This document shows positions 17,148 through 24,575 of a stretch of 64,000 bases of DNA, piece after piece. The translations under genes were made by a program, and so were the position numbers. The DNA comes from a virus, in IMG/VR virus record IMGVR_UViG_3300034102_001666, positions 1 through 64,000 of that record; one strand, given 5' to 3'. The stretch's first letter is position 1. Each line of letters starts with the position of its first letter. The notes beneath the pieces were generated by a model. The model made no database searches, was not told the origin of the DNA, and saw only the letters and a program-made list of their open reading frames with translations.

Positions 17148-18569
17148 ATGTCACTTAAAAACCAAAAAATAACGCACGCTTCTCAGCTAGCAGAGCACTC
17201 AAGCTGGAGGAGCTACCGACGAAAACTCCTTGAGCTGAAACTTGAGGGGTTACCTCAAGAAGCGTTCGCTAAGGAAAGTGCGAAAAGTAGCTTTCTTGCT
17301 TTCTGCGATCTTGTGTCCGGTGCAGGAGGTTTCGCACTCGAAAACGCACCGCTCGATACAAAAGCGTACGAAGTGATAGGGTCCGCCTTTGAGGACATCG
17401 CCGAAGGAAGGTACCCAATTCTCCTCGTGTCAATGCCACCACGATCAGGAAAAACCACTCTGGGGGTTCACTTATTGTCCTGGCTCTTAAGGAAAGACTC
17501 TACTGTTAGTCATGTCGTAACTTCTTACGACCAAAGTGCATCCAGATTTGCAGCAAGTAGGGTGAAGGAACTGATTAGTACTCCTTCCTCTGGAGGGATT
17601 TTTTCGAAAGTTCAGTTGGAACCGCACCATGTTTCGCCGTCTGCTCCTGGGAGTTCTGTGTGCGGTCTCGCCTACGGGGGATTCAGAGGGGCCGGAGTTT
17701 GGTTGATCGATGACTACCATAAGTATATGGGTAATGGTGTTAATAGTGAATGGGTGGAGCAAATTGGAACCCTGGGAGTAGCGAATAGGGCCACAGTTGT
17801 TCTCGGGTCTCGAAGAGGTGAGGGGGATATTTTCAGCTACTTTCTGGAAAAGTACGGTGTCTTTGACCCAGGCTCAAACCCGAACGGAGCCGTTCACATT
17901 AACTTATCCGCCATCATTGAGAGCGAAGAAGAAGCCAAGGTTGATATTCTAGGTAGGAAAGTTGGGCAGGGTATCAATGACGCTCTTTCCTTCCGAGACC
18001 CCACATTTAGCCCGAAGAATCTACAGGACTTACGGAAAACAATCGGAGATGTAAAGTTCTCGTGGTTGTACAAAGGGGTGTCCAACACTGGGTTCGGAGT
18101 CTGCTCTGAGATCCCACACCTGGACAAGGTTATTATATCTATTGACCCCTCTTGCTCGCCAGGCAACGCGGATATGACTGGGATTTGTGTGGCTGGATCC
18201 ACGAAGGAAAAGGACTGTGTGTACGTTCTCGACGCGTACCAGGCGAATTGGGACTTGGAGACTGTTGGCGTAATTGTTTCTCTGGCTGCCAAAGCATACG
18301 GCGTGACAGAAGTTGTTATCGAGTCGTCCTGGGCGAGTAAGCACTGGAGACAGTACCTAGAGAAGCTAGGTTTACCTGTTCGAGTGAGCAAGGAGAGAGT
18401 GGTGGCTAAGGCACTTGCGATCAATCTAATGGTAAAGTCGGGGAAAGTAGCATCCAACTCAGATATACACAACGTGTTGTTTAAAAGTTGGGAGTGCATT
18501 GGATCGTACTCAGATATAATGGATGCTATTTTGGTTAGTTTCATGGAACTGCTTCCACCTGCTGTTTAA
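17148..18569 (+). CDS. Second terminase large subunit paralog (TerL-2)
   Basis: A 473-residue protein 33 nt after TerL-1. It shares the N-terminal ITHASQL-E-SSWRSY segment, Walker A (PPRSGKT, 97-103), Walker B (GVWLIDDYHKY), the coupling segment (TVVLGSRRGEGDIFSYF) and all three nuclease signatures (IISIDPSCSPGNAD, VVIESSWAS, SDIMDAILV). Key residues are present in both halves, so the copy looks active, not decayed. It is about 110 residues shorter, mainly in the ATPase middle and the C-terminus. Tandem intact TerL paralogs are unusual. It might form mixed motors, act at termination of packaging, or serve another DNA-translocation job. Confidence 0.88.
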   Translation: MSLKNQKITHASQLAEHSSWRSYRRKLLELKLEGLPQEAFAKESAKSSFLAFCDLVSGAGGFALENAPLDTKAYEVIGSAFEDIAEGRYPILLVSMPPRSGKTTLGVHLLSWLLRKDSTVSHVVTSYDQSASRFAASRVKELISTPSSGGIFSKVQLEPHHVSPSAPGSSVCGLAYGGFRGAGVWLIDDYHKYMGNGVNSEWVEQIGTLGVANRATVVLGSRRGEGDIFSYFLEKYGVFDPGSNPNGAVHINLSAIIESEEEAKVDILGRKVGQGINDALSFRDPTFSPKNLQDLRKTIGDVKFSWLYKGVSNTGFGVCSEIPHLDKVIISIDPSCSPGNADMTGICVAGSTKEKDCVYVLDAYQANWDLETVGVIVSLAAKAYGVTEVVIESSWASKHWRQYLEKLGLPVRVSKERVVAKALAINLMVKSGKVASNSDIHNVLFKSWECIGSYSDIMDAILVSFMELLPPAV

Positions 18570-18631
18570 TTCCGGTGTAGATTGCGATTCGCAACCGCAC
18601 AAAAAGTTGCTGTTGTTTCTCAACAGTTAAA

Positions 18632-18835
18632 ATGGCTATTTCACCAACTGATAAAAACACTGCAATAATGCAGGAGTTGCACGGGACTCGTTGTCTCATT
18701 ACAGACCCTGCCTCAGACAGGTACCTTGACCAAGCTAAGAAAAGACCCCAGTATGTGATCCCAGAAGACTCCTACTCTCGGTGGTGTGGCGGGGCTGACG
18801 GTTTCGATCTATTCGTAGAAAGGATTCACGAGTGA
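18632..18835 (+). CDS. Small hypothetical protein
   Basis: A 67-residue protein, not recognised (RCLITDPASDRYLDQAKKRPQ, SRWCGGADGFDLFVERI). It is preceded by a short TTGCGATTCGCAA inverted repeat (about 18582-18594) in the gap after TerL-2. No motif suggests a function. It is the last gene before an untranslated 178-bp gap. Confidence 0.5.
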   Translation: MAISPTDKNTAIMQELHGTRCLITDPASDRYLDQAKKRPQYVIPEDSYSRWCGGADGFDLFVERIHE

Positions 18836-18856
18836 CTTAAACGCCACCATTTAGTC

Positions 18857-18874
18857 AAAAAAAAAGGGGGGGGG
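18857..18874. repeat. A9G9 tract, copy 1
   Basis: Nine A then nine G, the same tract as at 19769-19786 on the other side of phoH. It lies in the gap 18836-19013, which otherwise holds one GGGTAAA motif and no ORF. Confidence 0.8.
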
Positions 18875-18879
18875 CCAAC

Positions 18880-18889
18880 GGGTAAAACT
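18880..18889 (+). promoter_or_regulatory. GGGTAAA late-promoter candidate
   Basis: GGGTAAAACT, 127 nt before the phoH ATG and next to the A9G9 tract. The distance is longer than at other sites. Confidence 0.4.
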
Positions 18890-19013
18890 AGCCCGTAGGG
18901 TTTCCCTTTCACAATAAACTCTACCATTCGTTTCGAAAAAGGGGGAGGATTATGTAGTCCTGGTTATCAACGAAGAATACAAGCTATCCACTGTTGTCAA
19001 GTCCTCTTATACC

Positions 19014-19736
19014 ATGTTGAAAAGTCGAGACAAGCGCAAGTCACGTCGCGCTGAAACAGCTCAAACGGTTGAACGTTCCTATGGCCGGGGTATGGATGTT
19101 GCCCCACCTAAATTCTTAACCTGGCGCCAGGAAGAATTTTGGAACTTAATGAAGAAAAACACCGTAACAATTGCTGCAGGGAAAGCCGGAACGGGTAAGA
19201 CCCTTATTGCTCTACACTTCGGTCTTGTGGGTGTTGCAAACGGTGACTTTGAGAAGGTGTACTATGTTCGCAGTGATGTGGGTGTAGAACTTCAGCGTGG
19301 GCGTGGAGCATTGCCAGGAGAGATGTCAGATAAGATGGCCCCGTTGGTGGCACCTATTTATGATAATCTCCCTTGTATCATGCGCTCTCAAGGTGCAGCT
19401 GAGTACTTGCTGTCTAAGGGGATAATTAAGCCTATTCTCCTGGAAGATATTCGTGGGCGCTCACTCAATAACGCATTCATTATTGTAGATGAGGGGCAGA
19501 ATTTCTTGAAGTCGCACGTTATAACCGCCCTCACTCGCGTAGGTAAAGACTCAAAAATTTGCCTCATCGGTGACACGAAACAGGCGGACTTGGAGCAGTT
19601 TCGTCGAGATAACGGTTTACTCGATGCAATCCACCGACTGAGGAATCTAGACCAAGTTGGAATTATACAGTTTCAGAGAGAGGACATTGTCAGAAACTCA
19701 GTTATATCTCACATACTTGACAGGTACGAAGACTGA
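19014..19736 (+). CDS. phoH: PhoH-like P-loop ATPase
   Basis: 240 residues. Walker A is AGKAGTGKTL at about 55-64 and Walker B is AFIIVDEGQN at about 153-162, with GDTKQADLEQF downstream, the standard PhoH pattern (an SF1-helicase-related fold). PhoH is very common in cyanophages. Its biochemical role is still unsettled; RNA-related ATPase or phosphate-stress functions have been proposed. The gene is a single-gene unit with a terminator at 19741 and A9G9 tracts on both sides. Confidence 0.92.
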   Translation: MLKSRDKRKSRRAETAQTVERSYGRGMDVAPPKFLTWRQEEFWNLMKKNTVTIAAGKAGTGKTLIALHFGLVGVANGDFEKVYYVRSDVGVELQRGRGALPGEMSDKMAPLVAPIYDNLPCIMRSQGAAEYLLSKGIIKPILLEDIRGRSLNNAFIIVDEGQNFLKSHVITALTRVGKDSKICLIGDTKQADLEQFRRDNGLLDAIHRLRNLDQVGIIQFQREDIVRNSVISHILDRYED

Positions 19737-19740
19737 GTAG

Positions 19741-19762
19741 GGGGCCGAAAGGCCCCTTTCTT
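19741..19762 (+). terminator. Terminator after phoH
   Basis: GGGGCC, a GAAA loop, GGCCCC, then TTTCTT: a perfect six-pair stem with a T-rich tail, 4 nt after the phoH stop. Confidence 0.85.
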
Positions 19763-19764
19763 AA

Positions 19765-19773
19765 GGGTAAAAA
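19765..19773 (+). promoter_or_regulatory. GGGTAAA late-promoter candidate
   Basis: GGGTAAAAA that runs into an A9G9 tract, 55 nt before the ATG at 19827. Confidence 0.45.
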
Positions 19774-19786
19774 AAAAGGGGGGGGG
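19769..19786. repeat. A9G9 tract, copy 2
   Basis: Same nine-A nine-G tract as at 18857-18874. Confidence 0.8.
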
Positions 19787-19826
19787 CGAGATACATGCAC
19801 TTCCTTAGACTTCACATTTTTCAATC

Positions 19827-19996
19827 ATGAACAAACTCGATCACTGTTACCTCGAAGCCCTTTCAGAAGCACTGAAAGGTAACTTAGGCGAAGCTTTAGA
19901 ACTCCGCAATGAAGCGGATGCGTTAGCATCCGAAGGTTTCTCCTTCTCCGAAAATTACGGGAACAAATACCCCTTCATTGAAGAAGCTGTAAACAC
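19827..19996 (+). repeat. 170-bp near-identical repeat, copy 2 (with 11897-12066)
   Basis: Covers the start codon and the first 56 codons; about six differences from copy 1 by eye. Confidence 0.9.
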
Positions 19997-20411
19997 ACTC
20001 CTTGGCTCTTTTGACTTTACAAGATGCGTCCGAGCCGATGGCTCGGCCTATGGTACACGAGGTAAGTGCAAGAAAGGCACCGAACAGGCTAAGCAACCAG
20101 AAGAAAAGAAAGCCATAGCTCAAAGAGGTGGGGGCAAGGTTACAACCCCGTCTATGGTTAAAGCCAAGGTTAATTTAACCGTTGACTCTATTGTCAAAGA
20201 AATTCGAAAAGATGAGTTATGGCCCAGTGAATTAACTAAATGGGAAAGACAAGGAATTGCTAAAGAAGTGGTAGAAGCCTTAAAAGACTTTGACATACAG
20301 AAAAGAGGCCTTCCCTCAGTTTCAAAACTGAAAGAGAGTTACTGGTTAAGGCAAACAGACGACGATAACGTGTTCAGAGGAGCTATCCCCGGAGTAGACA
20401 CGGAAGATTGA
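19827..20411 (+). CDS. Tag-and-payload protein B (duplicated N-module)
   Basis: 194 residues. Residues 1-56 repeat the head of the protein at 11897 almost exactly, then FTRCVRADGSAYGTRGKCKKG repeats the two-Cys motif at the protein level only. The C-terminal part (KVNLTVDSIVKEIRKDELWP, WERQGIAKEVVEALKD) is helical and unrelated to that of protein A. The sharp end of DNA identity points to recombination that joined one head to different tails. It is preceded by a GGGTAAA motif, so it is probably expressed late and perhaps carried in the virion. Confidence 0.65.
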   Translation: MNKLDHCYLEALSEALKGNLGEALELRNEADALASEGFSFSENYGNKYPFIEEAVNTLLGSFDFTRCVRADGSAYGTRGKCKKGTEQAKQPEEKKAIAQRGGGKVTTPSMVKAKVNLTVDSIVKEIRKDELWPSELTKWERQGIAKEVVEALKDFDIQKRGLPSVSKLKESYWLRQTDDDNVFRGAIPGVDTED

Positions 20412-20451
20412 CAGGAGCTTCGGCCCCTCTAAGGTTAAAATGGAGAGGGGG

Positions 20452-20461
20452 GGGTAAAACT
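20452..20461 (+). promoter_or_regulatory. GGGTAAA late-promoter candidate
   Basis: GGGTAAAACT after a G8 run, 72 nt before the ATG at 20531. A CCCCTCT...AGAGGGG inverted repeat (20424-20450) lies just before it. Confidence 0.45.
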
Positions 20462-20530
20462 CACCCTAGCCAGCCATAACAATAGCACCGTGATTTGTGC
20501 CCCGCCAAAGCCCAGCCCTGAGGCAAAACC

Positions 20531-20866
20531 ATGAGGAGAGACACTCGCTTCCCTCGCCCCGACCGCTTGGCCTTAGAACAAAGCCTGCCACCTGGCTCCC
20601 TCAGCCACCCTCAATCCTACGGGGTATGGTCCGTTTTCTTGCAGTGTGACGATCCCTCAGATGTCGCACACAAGTTTCGTTCGTATCGCGACAGCAGCCT
20701 TTGCACAATCCCTCGCGAGCAACTCCGAGCAATGCGAGACACTTTGGTTCTTGGAAGGAGGGAGTCGAACAAAGCATCGGCAAAGCCACTCAAGGAAAAG
20801 CAAAAAGGCCGGCATTACGCCGACTACTACAAAGAATGGGTAGAAAAGCCCCGCAATGGAGCCTAA
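20531..20866 (+). CDS. Hypothetical basic protein
   Basis: 111 residues, not recognised. The body (YGVWSVFLQCDDPSDVAHKF) looks folded, and the C-terminal 35 residues are basic (ASAKPLKEKQKGRHYADYYK). It ends 2 nt before the next ORF, with which it forms a two-gene unit. A longer reading frame that overlaps it (from 20701) was not taken, because the downstream gene has its own ATG at 20869. Confidence 0.55.
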   Translation: MRRDTRFPRPDRLALEQSLPPGSLSHPQSYGVWSVFLQCDDPSDVAHKFRSYRDSSLCTIPREQLRAMRDTLVLGRRESNKASAKPLKEKQKGRHYADYYKEWVEKPRNGA

Positions 20867-20868
20867 CT

Positions 20869-21234
20869 ATGCTAAAGACGAAGGACAAAATTGAGAAGCT
20901 GTATCGCGTACCGTGCGGTCCAATGGACATATCCGCCAACGCTATCTGCCGCCGCTCACTTCGAGATCACTTCGACAAGTTGCTTGATCGTTTAACTCTT
21001 GAGGTGAATCCGAATCCTGCTGCCCCATCGAAGCTACAAAGCGACCTTGAAGTTACCGCAGATGGACGACTTATTGAAAAGTCTGAAGAGACCCAAGAAG
21101 AACGCAAGAGAAAGCTTATCGAGGAAGGAAAGTTCCGCGCCGATGTCCAGTCCGAGATCAAAAAATACCGAGAGAACCTCCAAGGCAACGGAAAGATGCT
21201 GCAGGATGTTTCAGGCAAGTACGAATCGATCTGA
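20869..21234 (+). CDS. Hypothetical coiled-coil protein
   Basis: 121 residues from ATG 20869. The N-terminal half (YRVPCGPMDISANAICRRSL, FDKLLDRLTLEVNPNP) is followed by a charged helical tail (KSEETQEERKRKLIEEGKFR, then VQSEIKKYRENLQGN) that can form a coiled coil. Function unknown. It starts 2 nt after the previous gene and is followed by a GGGTAAA motif, so the two genes form one unit. Confidence 0.55.
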   Translation: MLKTKDKIEKLYRVPCGPMDISANAICRRSLRDHFDKLLDRLTLEVNPNPAAPSKLQSDLEVTADGRLIEKSEETQEERKRKLIEEGKFRADVQSEIKKYRENLQGNGKMLQDVSGKYESI

Positions 21235-21244
21235 GGTGATCGGA

Positions 21245-21253
21245 GGGTAAAGT
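21245..21253 (+). promoter_or_regulatory. GGGTAAA late-promoter candidate
   Basis: GGGTAAAGT 24 nt before the ATG at 21276. Confidence 0.58.
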
Positions 21254-21275
21254 TTAGCAGTCCACAAACCATACA

Positions 21276-21878
21276 ATGTCTAACAGAATCAACGGTGACT
21301 TCGACACTGACTCGATTGAAGCGTTCAGAGCTGCCTACGCAGCACAGATCCTTGAGCCGGAAGACCAAGAGACTGATAAATACACGGGCCTTCCAACCAA
21401 CTTAGTTCTGAACACTTCGCCGTGGATTCAGCACACTGGTTTGTGGAAAGCGAACGACGGGTCAAACAAGGACTTTCAAGCCAATCAAATTCTTGTTCCA
21501 GGAATTGAAGAACCCGAGAAAGAGCTCTCCGACGAAGAGCTTGAGGAGCTTATTGATCAGCTTCTTGCAGATGGCGACGGTGAAGAGCTTTCTGAGGATT
21601 CGCTCGAAGATGACGACTACGAAGATGACGCTTATTTTGACACGGGCGAAGAAGACGAGCCGGAGCTTACCGATGACGAAGTAGAACGGTTAATCGACGA
21701 GCTCTTGAGCGAAGAATCCGAGCTGGATGAGTCGGACGAACTGGAAGAACTGGAAGACGACTATGACGAAGAGCTATCTGACGAGGATATTGACCGCATA
21801 GTAGACGAGCTCTTGAATGAAAGCGAAGACGACCTTGACTCTGACCTTGACTCTGACCTTGACCCTGGCCATGACTAA
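21276..21878 (+). CDS. Highly acidic protein with helical repeats
   Basis: 200 residues. The first 70 (TDSIEAFRAAYAAQILEPED, NTSPWIQHTGLWKANDGS) look like an ordered head. The rest is extremely acidic, with three repeats of one helix: LSDEELEELIDQLL, LTDDEVERLIDELL and LSDEDIDRIVDELL, separated by Asp/Glu-rich spacers, ending in a DLDSDLDSDLDP tail. Possible roles are a scaffold, DNA mimic, divalent-ion binder or capsid-binding factor; none can be chosen from sequence. It sits among probable late virion-associated genes. Confidence 0.6.
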   Translation: MSNRINGDFDTDSIEAFRAAYAAQILEPEDQETDKYTGLPTNLVLNTSPWIQHTGLWKANDGSNKDFQANQILVPGIEEPEKELSDEELEELIDQLLADGDGEELSEDSLEDDDYEDDAYFDTGEEDEPELTDDEVERLIDELLSEESELDESDELEELEDDYDEELSDEDIDRIVDELLNESEDDLDSDLDSDLDPGHD

Positions 21879-21890
21879 GGGGAACAATCA

Positions 21891-22571
21891 GTGGGCAATC
21901 CTAGGAAAAAATGCACAGCAGGAAAGTCTTGCTCAGCGACTTGCATAAGCAAGGATTTTAAGTGCGAGAAAAAGTTGCCGGCGCCAGTGAGCGACAGTCT
22001 CTCGCGTAACAGCGAGAGGTTGTTGCACCTTGGAGAGCATGTTGGGGCCAACGTAACGTCGTGGAAAGCGGGGAAAGTTGTTGGACCCTTGGTATCAAAG
22101 TACCTGGAAACTCGCTACGGCATACCCCCGGAAACCACAGAAAAGTTGTCGGAAACAATTGTTCAAGCGGTGGTTGCCACGGGACTTCACTCTCGCCATT
22201 TAAGGTCGGGTGAGGACTTTGTAAGGGACCTGCTCACAGAAGCTTCTGCCGCGTTCCTGGGAAAAAGTGCCCACGCGGGCGTGGACAGTTTTCTAACCAG
22301 CCAGGAAAGTCGTGAGATTATCCATCAAGCTCTGCCCCTACTTGCAGGAAAGTTCACTGGAGTTGGTGCTGCGTTTGTAGGGTCAAAACTTCCCAAAGTG
22401 GCCCAAATTTCGGGCGCCATATCACGAAAGTACAGCGCCGACCTTTTAAGGCTTCAGAAGTTATTTAGAGGTTCTGAGGCATCCTTTTCTGAGCAAACCT
22501 CTCAAGCAACCTCAGCTAAACTTCTCGGAGATCTTTCTCTTCTCTCGGTTTTGCTGTCCTTGAAAGGGTAA
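21891..22571 (+). CDS. Cys-tagged (CxxGKSC..TCIS..C) hypothetical protein
   Basis: 226 residues from GTG 21891, with a purine-rich AAGGGGAA just before it. Residues 7-26 (KCTAGKSCSATCISKDFKC) are the same four-Cys tag as in the kinase-like protein at 26237. The rest is helical with Ala/Leu/Ser-rich stretches and some hydrophobic segments (AGKFTGVGAAFVGSKLPKV) but no clear membrane helix. Its stop codon lies inside a GGGTAAA motif. The shared tag suggests a common fate, such as virion loading, with different bodies. Function unknown. Confidence 0.6.
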   Translation: MGNPRKKCTAGKSCSATCISKDFKCEKKLPAPVSDSLSRNSERLLHLGEHVGANVTSWKAGKVVGPLVSKYLETRYGIPPETTEKLSETIVQAVVATGLHSRHLRSGEDFVRDLLTEASAAFLGKSAHAGVDSFLTSQESREIIHQALPLLAGKFTGVGAAFVGSKLPKVAQISGAISRKYSADLLRLQKLFRGSEASFSEQTSQATSAKLLGDLSLLSVLLSLKG

Positions 22572-22575
22572 AACT
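22566..22575 (+). promoter_or_regulatory. GGGTAAA late-promoter candidate
   Basis: GGGTAAAACT that includes the TAA stop of the previous gene, 22 nt before the ATG at 22595. A TATACT follows at 22578-22583. Confidence 0.58.
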
Positions 22576-22594
22576 CTATACTAGCGGGGCAAGC

Positions 22595-22915
22595 ATGGTT
22601 CAATTCAACGAGAGAGCTCTGCTTATTCGAGCATTAGCAGGTATATTTCTAATTCAGTTTCTAATTGTAGGGTATCAAACGTGGTCCTGCCAGTCCTACG
22701 CAGAACGTGACAAAGACTCCACAAAAGTAACCCTTATCTGTAACAATGCGACCAATACTTTTAACGAGACCGGGAAACTAGCACTCACCACAATTTTAGC
22801 ACTTTTAGTCCCCTCCTCAGGGCAAAATGTTTCGGAAATAATTTCAACTGTGCGAGGGAGCCGCAAGCGCAAGACCAAAGAAGACGACAACTTGGACGAA
22901 GAAAGTAAGGTCTAA
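22595..22915 (+). CDS. Small membrane protein (holin candidate)
   Basis: 106 residues with two hydrophobic segments: about 9-27 (LIRALAGIFLIQFLIVGYQ) and about 62-75 (LALTTILALLVPSS). Between them lie two Cys residues, and the C-terminal 20 residues are strongly charged (RGSRKRKTKEDDNLDEESKV). Two membrane helices with a charged tail is a class II holin-like layout, but no lysis gene lies next to it, so holin is only one option. It is transcribed from its own GGGTAAA site. Confidence 0.55.
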   Translation: MVQFNERALLIRALAGIFLIQFLIVGYQTWSCQSYAERDKDSTKVTLICNNATNTFNETGKLALTTILALLVPSSGQNVSEIISTVRGSRKRKTKEDDNLDEESKV

Positions 22916-22963
22916 CGTTTACGTGGGGAAGTAAACCCTGGAGTCCGTTTCTGAGCGAAAAGA

Positions 22964-22972
22964 GGGTAAAGT
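22964..22972 (+). promoter_or_regulatory. GGGTAAA late-promoter candidate
   Basis: GGGTAAAGT 24 nt before the ATG at 22995. Confidence 0.58.
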
Positions 22973-22994
22973 TAAGAATCAACGTAAGACCCCT

Positions 22995-23789
22995 ATGTAC
23001 GGTGCTAACTTAGACTTTTCGTCTGTAACCCTGCCGGGAGTCGGCGGTTCCATGAATGCGGCTACAGCTATTTCCACAGACAAACTTGAGGAAATGAACC
23101 GCACAGGAAAAAAGTGGCGAACTGACAAAGACGGTAATATGTCTTTTCACAACGAGGCACTCTTAGACGCCAACAAGGCTAGCCGTCAGAAGAAAGAAAA
23201 CTTAGTCAATCGTGACCGAGATGCTCACGCAGACGGCCAAGCTGCTATGAAAGAGATTTTCGGGCGTAAACGGGCCAGGATAGCGGCATTTCGTGAAATA
23301 AAAAGAAAAGAGTATAATTTCGCCGATGACACTGAGCTAATGTCTATGCCTCAGCCCTTCTCACAAACAACGTGCAAAGGGACTGGAAAATGCAAATGCG
23401 ACTCTTGCAAAGCAGCAGCGAAAAGCGACGCAGACTTTCGAGAGTGGTCCGCAAATAAAAGGCAGAAGCTGCAGTCCGGAGAGGAGCGGGGAGAGTTTGC
23501 TGGGCCCGGTATGTCCTTCCCCATTGCGAGCACTCAAGATGTCTCAGCGGCGTGGTCTTCCGTGGGCAGGGCAGCGAACCCGCGCAAAATTATGTCCGAG
23601 ATTATTCGCATTGCTAAGAAGTACGGCTGGGAGTCGGGTCTTCCCCAAACGGTGAAAGATCGAATGGGGCAAGGGGAGTCAGGCTTGCCTTCCCCAGACT
23701 TCAGCGAAGAGGCTCCGAGTGCAAGAAGGAGCTCAAGGAAAGCAGCTAGAGCAGCGGTCGAAGCTGGTCAGTCAAGGTTGCCGGAGTAA
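22995..23789 (+). CDS. Protein with Cys-rich knuckle and DUF6582-like domain
   Basis: 264 residues. The middle has a four-Cys knuckle at about 132-141 (CKGTGKCKCDSC) that may bind zinc. After it, FAGPGMSFPIASTQDVSAAW and an Arg-rich helix pair (NPRKIMSEIIRIAKKYGW) match a small domain common in phage head proteins and prohead-protease-like proteins (DUF6582-like as I recall it). The N-terminal 110 residues are charged and helical. A virion or head-maturation role is likely; no protease active site is visible. It is followed 2 nt later by the next gene. Confidence 0.55.
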   Translation: MYGANLDFSSVTLPGVGGSMNAATAISTDKLEEMNRTGKKWRTDKDGNMSFHNEALLDANKASRQKKENLVNRDRDAHADGQAAMKEIFGRKRARIAAFREIKRKEYNFADDTELMSMPQPFSQTTCKGTGKCKCDSCKAAAKSDADFREWSANKRQKLQSGEERGEFAGPGMSFPIASTQDVSAAWSSVGRAANPRKIMSEIIRIAKKYGWESGLPQTVKDRMGQGESGLPSPDFSEEAPSARRSSRKAARAAVEAGQSRLPE

Positions 23790-23791
23790 AC

Positions 23792-24163
23792 ATGGGACTT
23801 TTTGAAATACCACTCATAATCTGCGGCTGGATTTTCACAGCCGGTCTTGCAGGTGTCGGTGGCACCTTTGTAATTCAAGGTAAGAACGAAAAAAGAGTTC
23901 AGTACCTGAGAAACAACGCAGACCAAAAGATAGAACGTCTTATTGAGGAGAACGACAAAAGAATTAACGCTCTGATTGCAGCGAATACAGTTCAAAACGA
24001 GAATGTCCTTTCCCACATTAAGAATGTTGAGAAAGCTCTTAACGATATGCGAGCGGAACTTCCTGAGAAGTACACTCTGAAGACAGACCACAACCGGCTA
24101 GTCGATAAAGTGGAAGAGCTTTCTATGCAGTTTTACAGGCATAGGGAGAACGCGAATAACTAA
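23792..24163 (+). CDS. Membrane-anchored coiled-coil protein
   Basis: 123 residues. Residues 4-29 form one membrane helix (IPLIICGWIFTAGLAGVGGT), and residues 35-115 form a long charged coiled coil (QKIERLIEENDKRINALIAA, NVEKALNDMRAELPE). The layout is like i-spanins or haemolysin-type XhlA proteins turned around. A role in lysis or membrane attachment is possible. It lies 2 nt behind the previous gene and ends just before a GGGTAAA motif. Confidence 0.55.
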   Translation: MGLFEIPLIICGWIFTAGLAGVGGTFVIQGKNEKRVQYLRNNADQKIERLIEENDKRINALIAANTVQNENVLSHIKNVEKALNDMRAELPEKYTLKTDHNRLVDKVEELSMQFYRHRENANN

Positions 24164-24164
24164 G

Positions 24165-24173
24165 GGGTAAAGT
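24165..24173 (+). promoter_or_regulatory. GGGTAAA late-promoter candidate
   Basis: GGGTAAAGT 25 nt before the ATG at 24197. Confidence 0.58.
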
Positions 24174-24196
24174 TAGGTAGTTAACCACTTACAGAA

Positions 24197-24571
24197 ATGA
24201 GTCACTGGGGATCCTTTTCACCGGAAGCTTACAGCGCTTACAAGTACGGGGTTGAAAACCCCAGCAACTTCATGGGAGTTGCTCCAGCATTCGAGAAAGA
24301 GCCAGGGAGGGACCCTGACACCTTCTTTATGGGTGAGGACGACGAGGATGACTACGACTCCGACTACGAAGACGCTGCCGAAGACGACAGGGAAGTCGAA
24401 CCGAACGGCAGCATGGCCATTTCTCAGTTGCGATCTATGAGGGACAATATTGAAACTATACTGGAACTGGTTGGGCCTTACACGAATCTGAGTCCGTGGA
24501 TGGCGGCAAAGTTGGCTGAGGCTGAGAACAGCATGACCTCGGTTGCCGACGCGTTGCAATACGAAGATTGA
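24197..24571 (+). CDS. Small acidic virion-type protein
   Basis: 124 residues. A central acidic run (GEDDEDDYDSDYEDAAEDD, about 50-68) is followed by a compact helical domain (SQLRSMRDNIETILELVG, LSPWMAAKLAEAENSMTSVA). This last pattern, a helix then LS-W-A-KL and another helix, occurs in small structural proteins of cyanophages as I recall. A capsid or internal virion role is inferred. It is coupled closely to the next gene (4-nt gap). Confidence 0.55.
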   Translation: MSHWGSFSPEAYSAYKYGVENPSNFMGVAPAFEKEPGRDPDTFFMGEDDEDDYDSDYEDAAEDDREVEPNGSMAISQLRSMRDNIETILELVGPYTNLSPWMAAKLAEAENSMTSVADALQYED

Positions 24572-24575
24572 GACA

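Noticed and set aside
17894-18544. Minus-strand 216-residue frame
   Set aside because: Antisense to TerL-2, whose motifs are clear on the + strand.
20424-20450. CCCCTCT/AGAGGGG hairpin as terminator
   Set aside because: Seven pairs but a 13-nt loop and a G run, not a T run, after it.
20701-21234. Longer start for the 20869 gene
   Set aside because: The upstream part overlaps a complete ORF in another frame, while ATG 20869 follows its stop codon directly.
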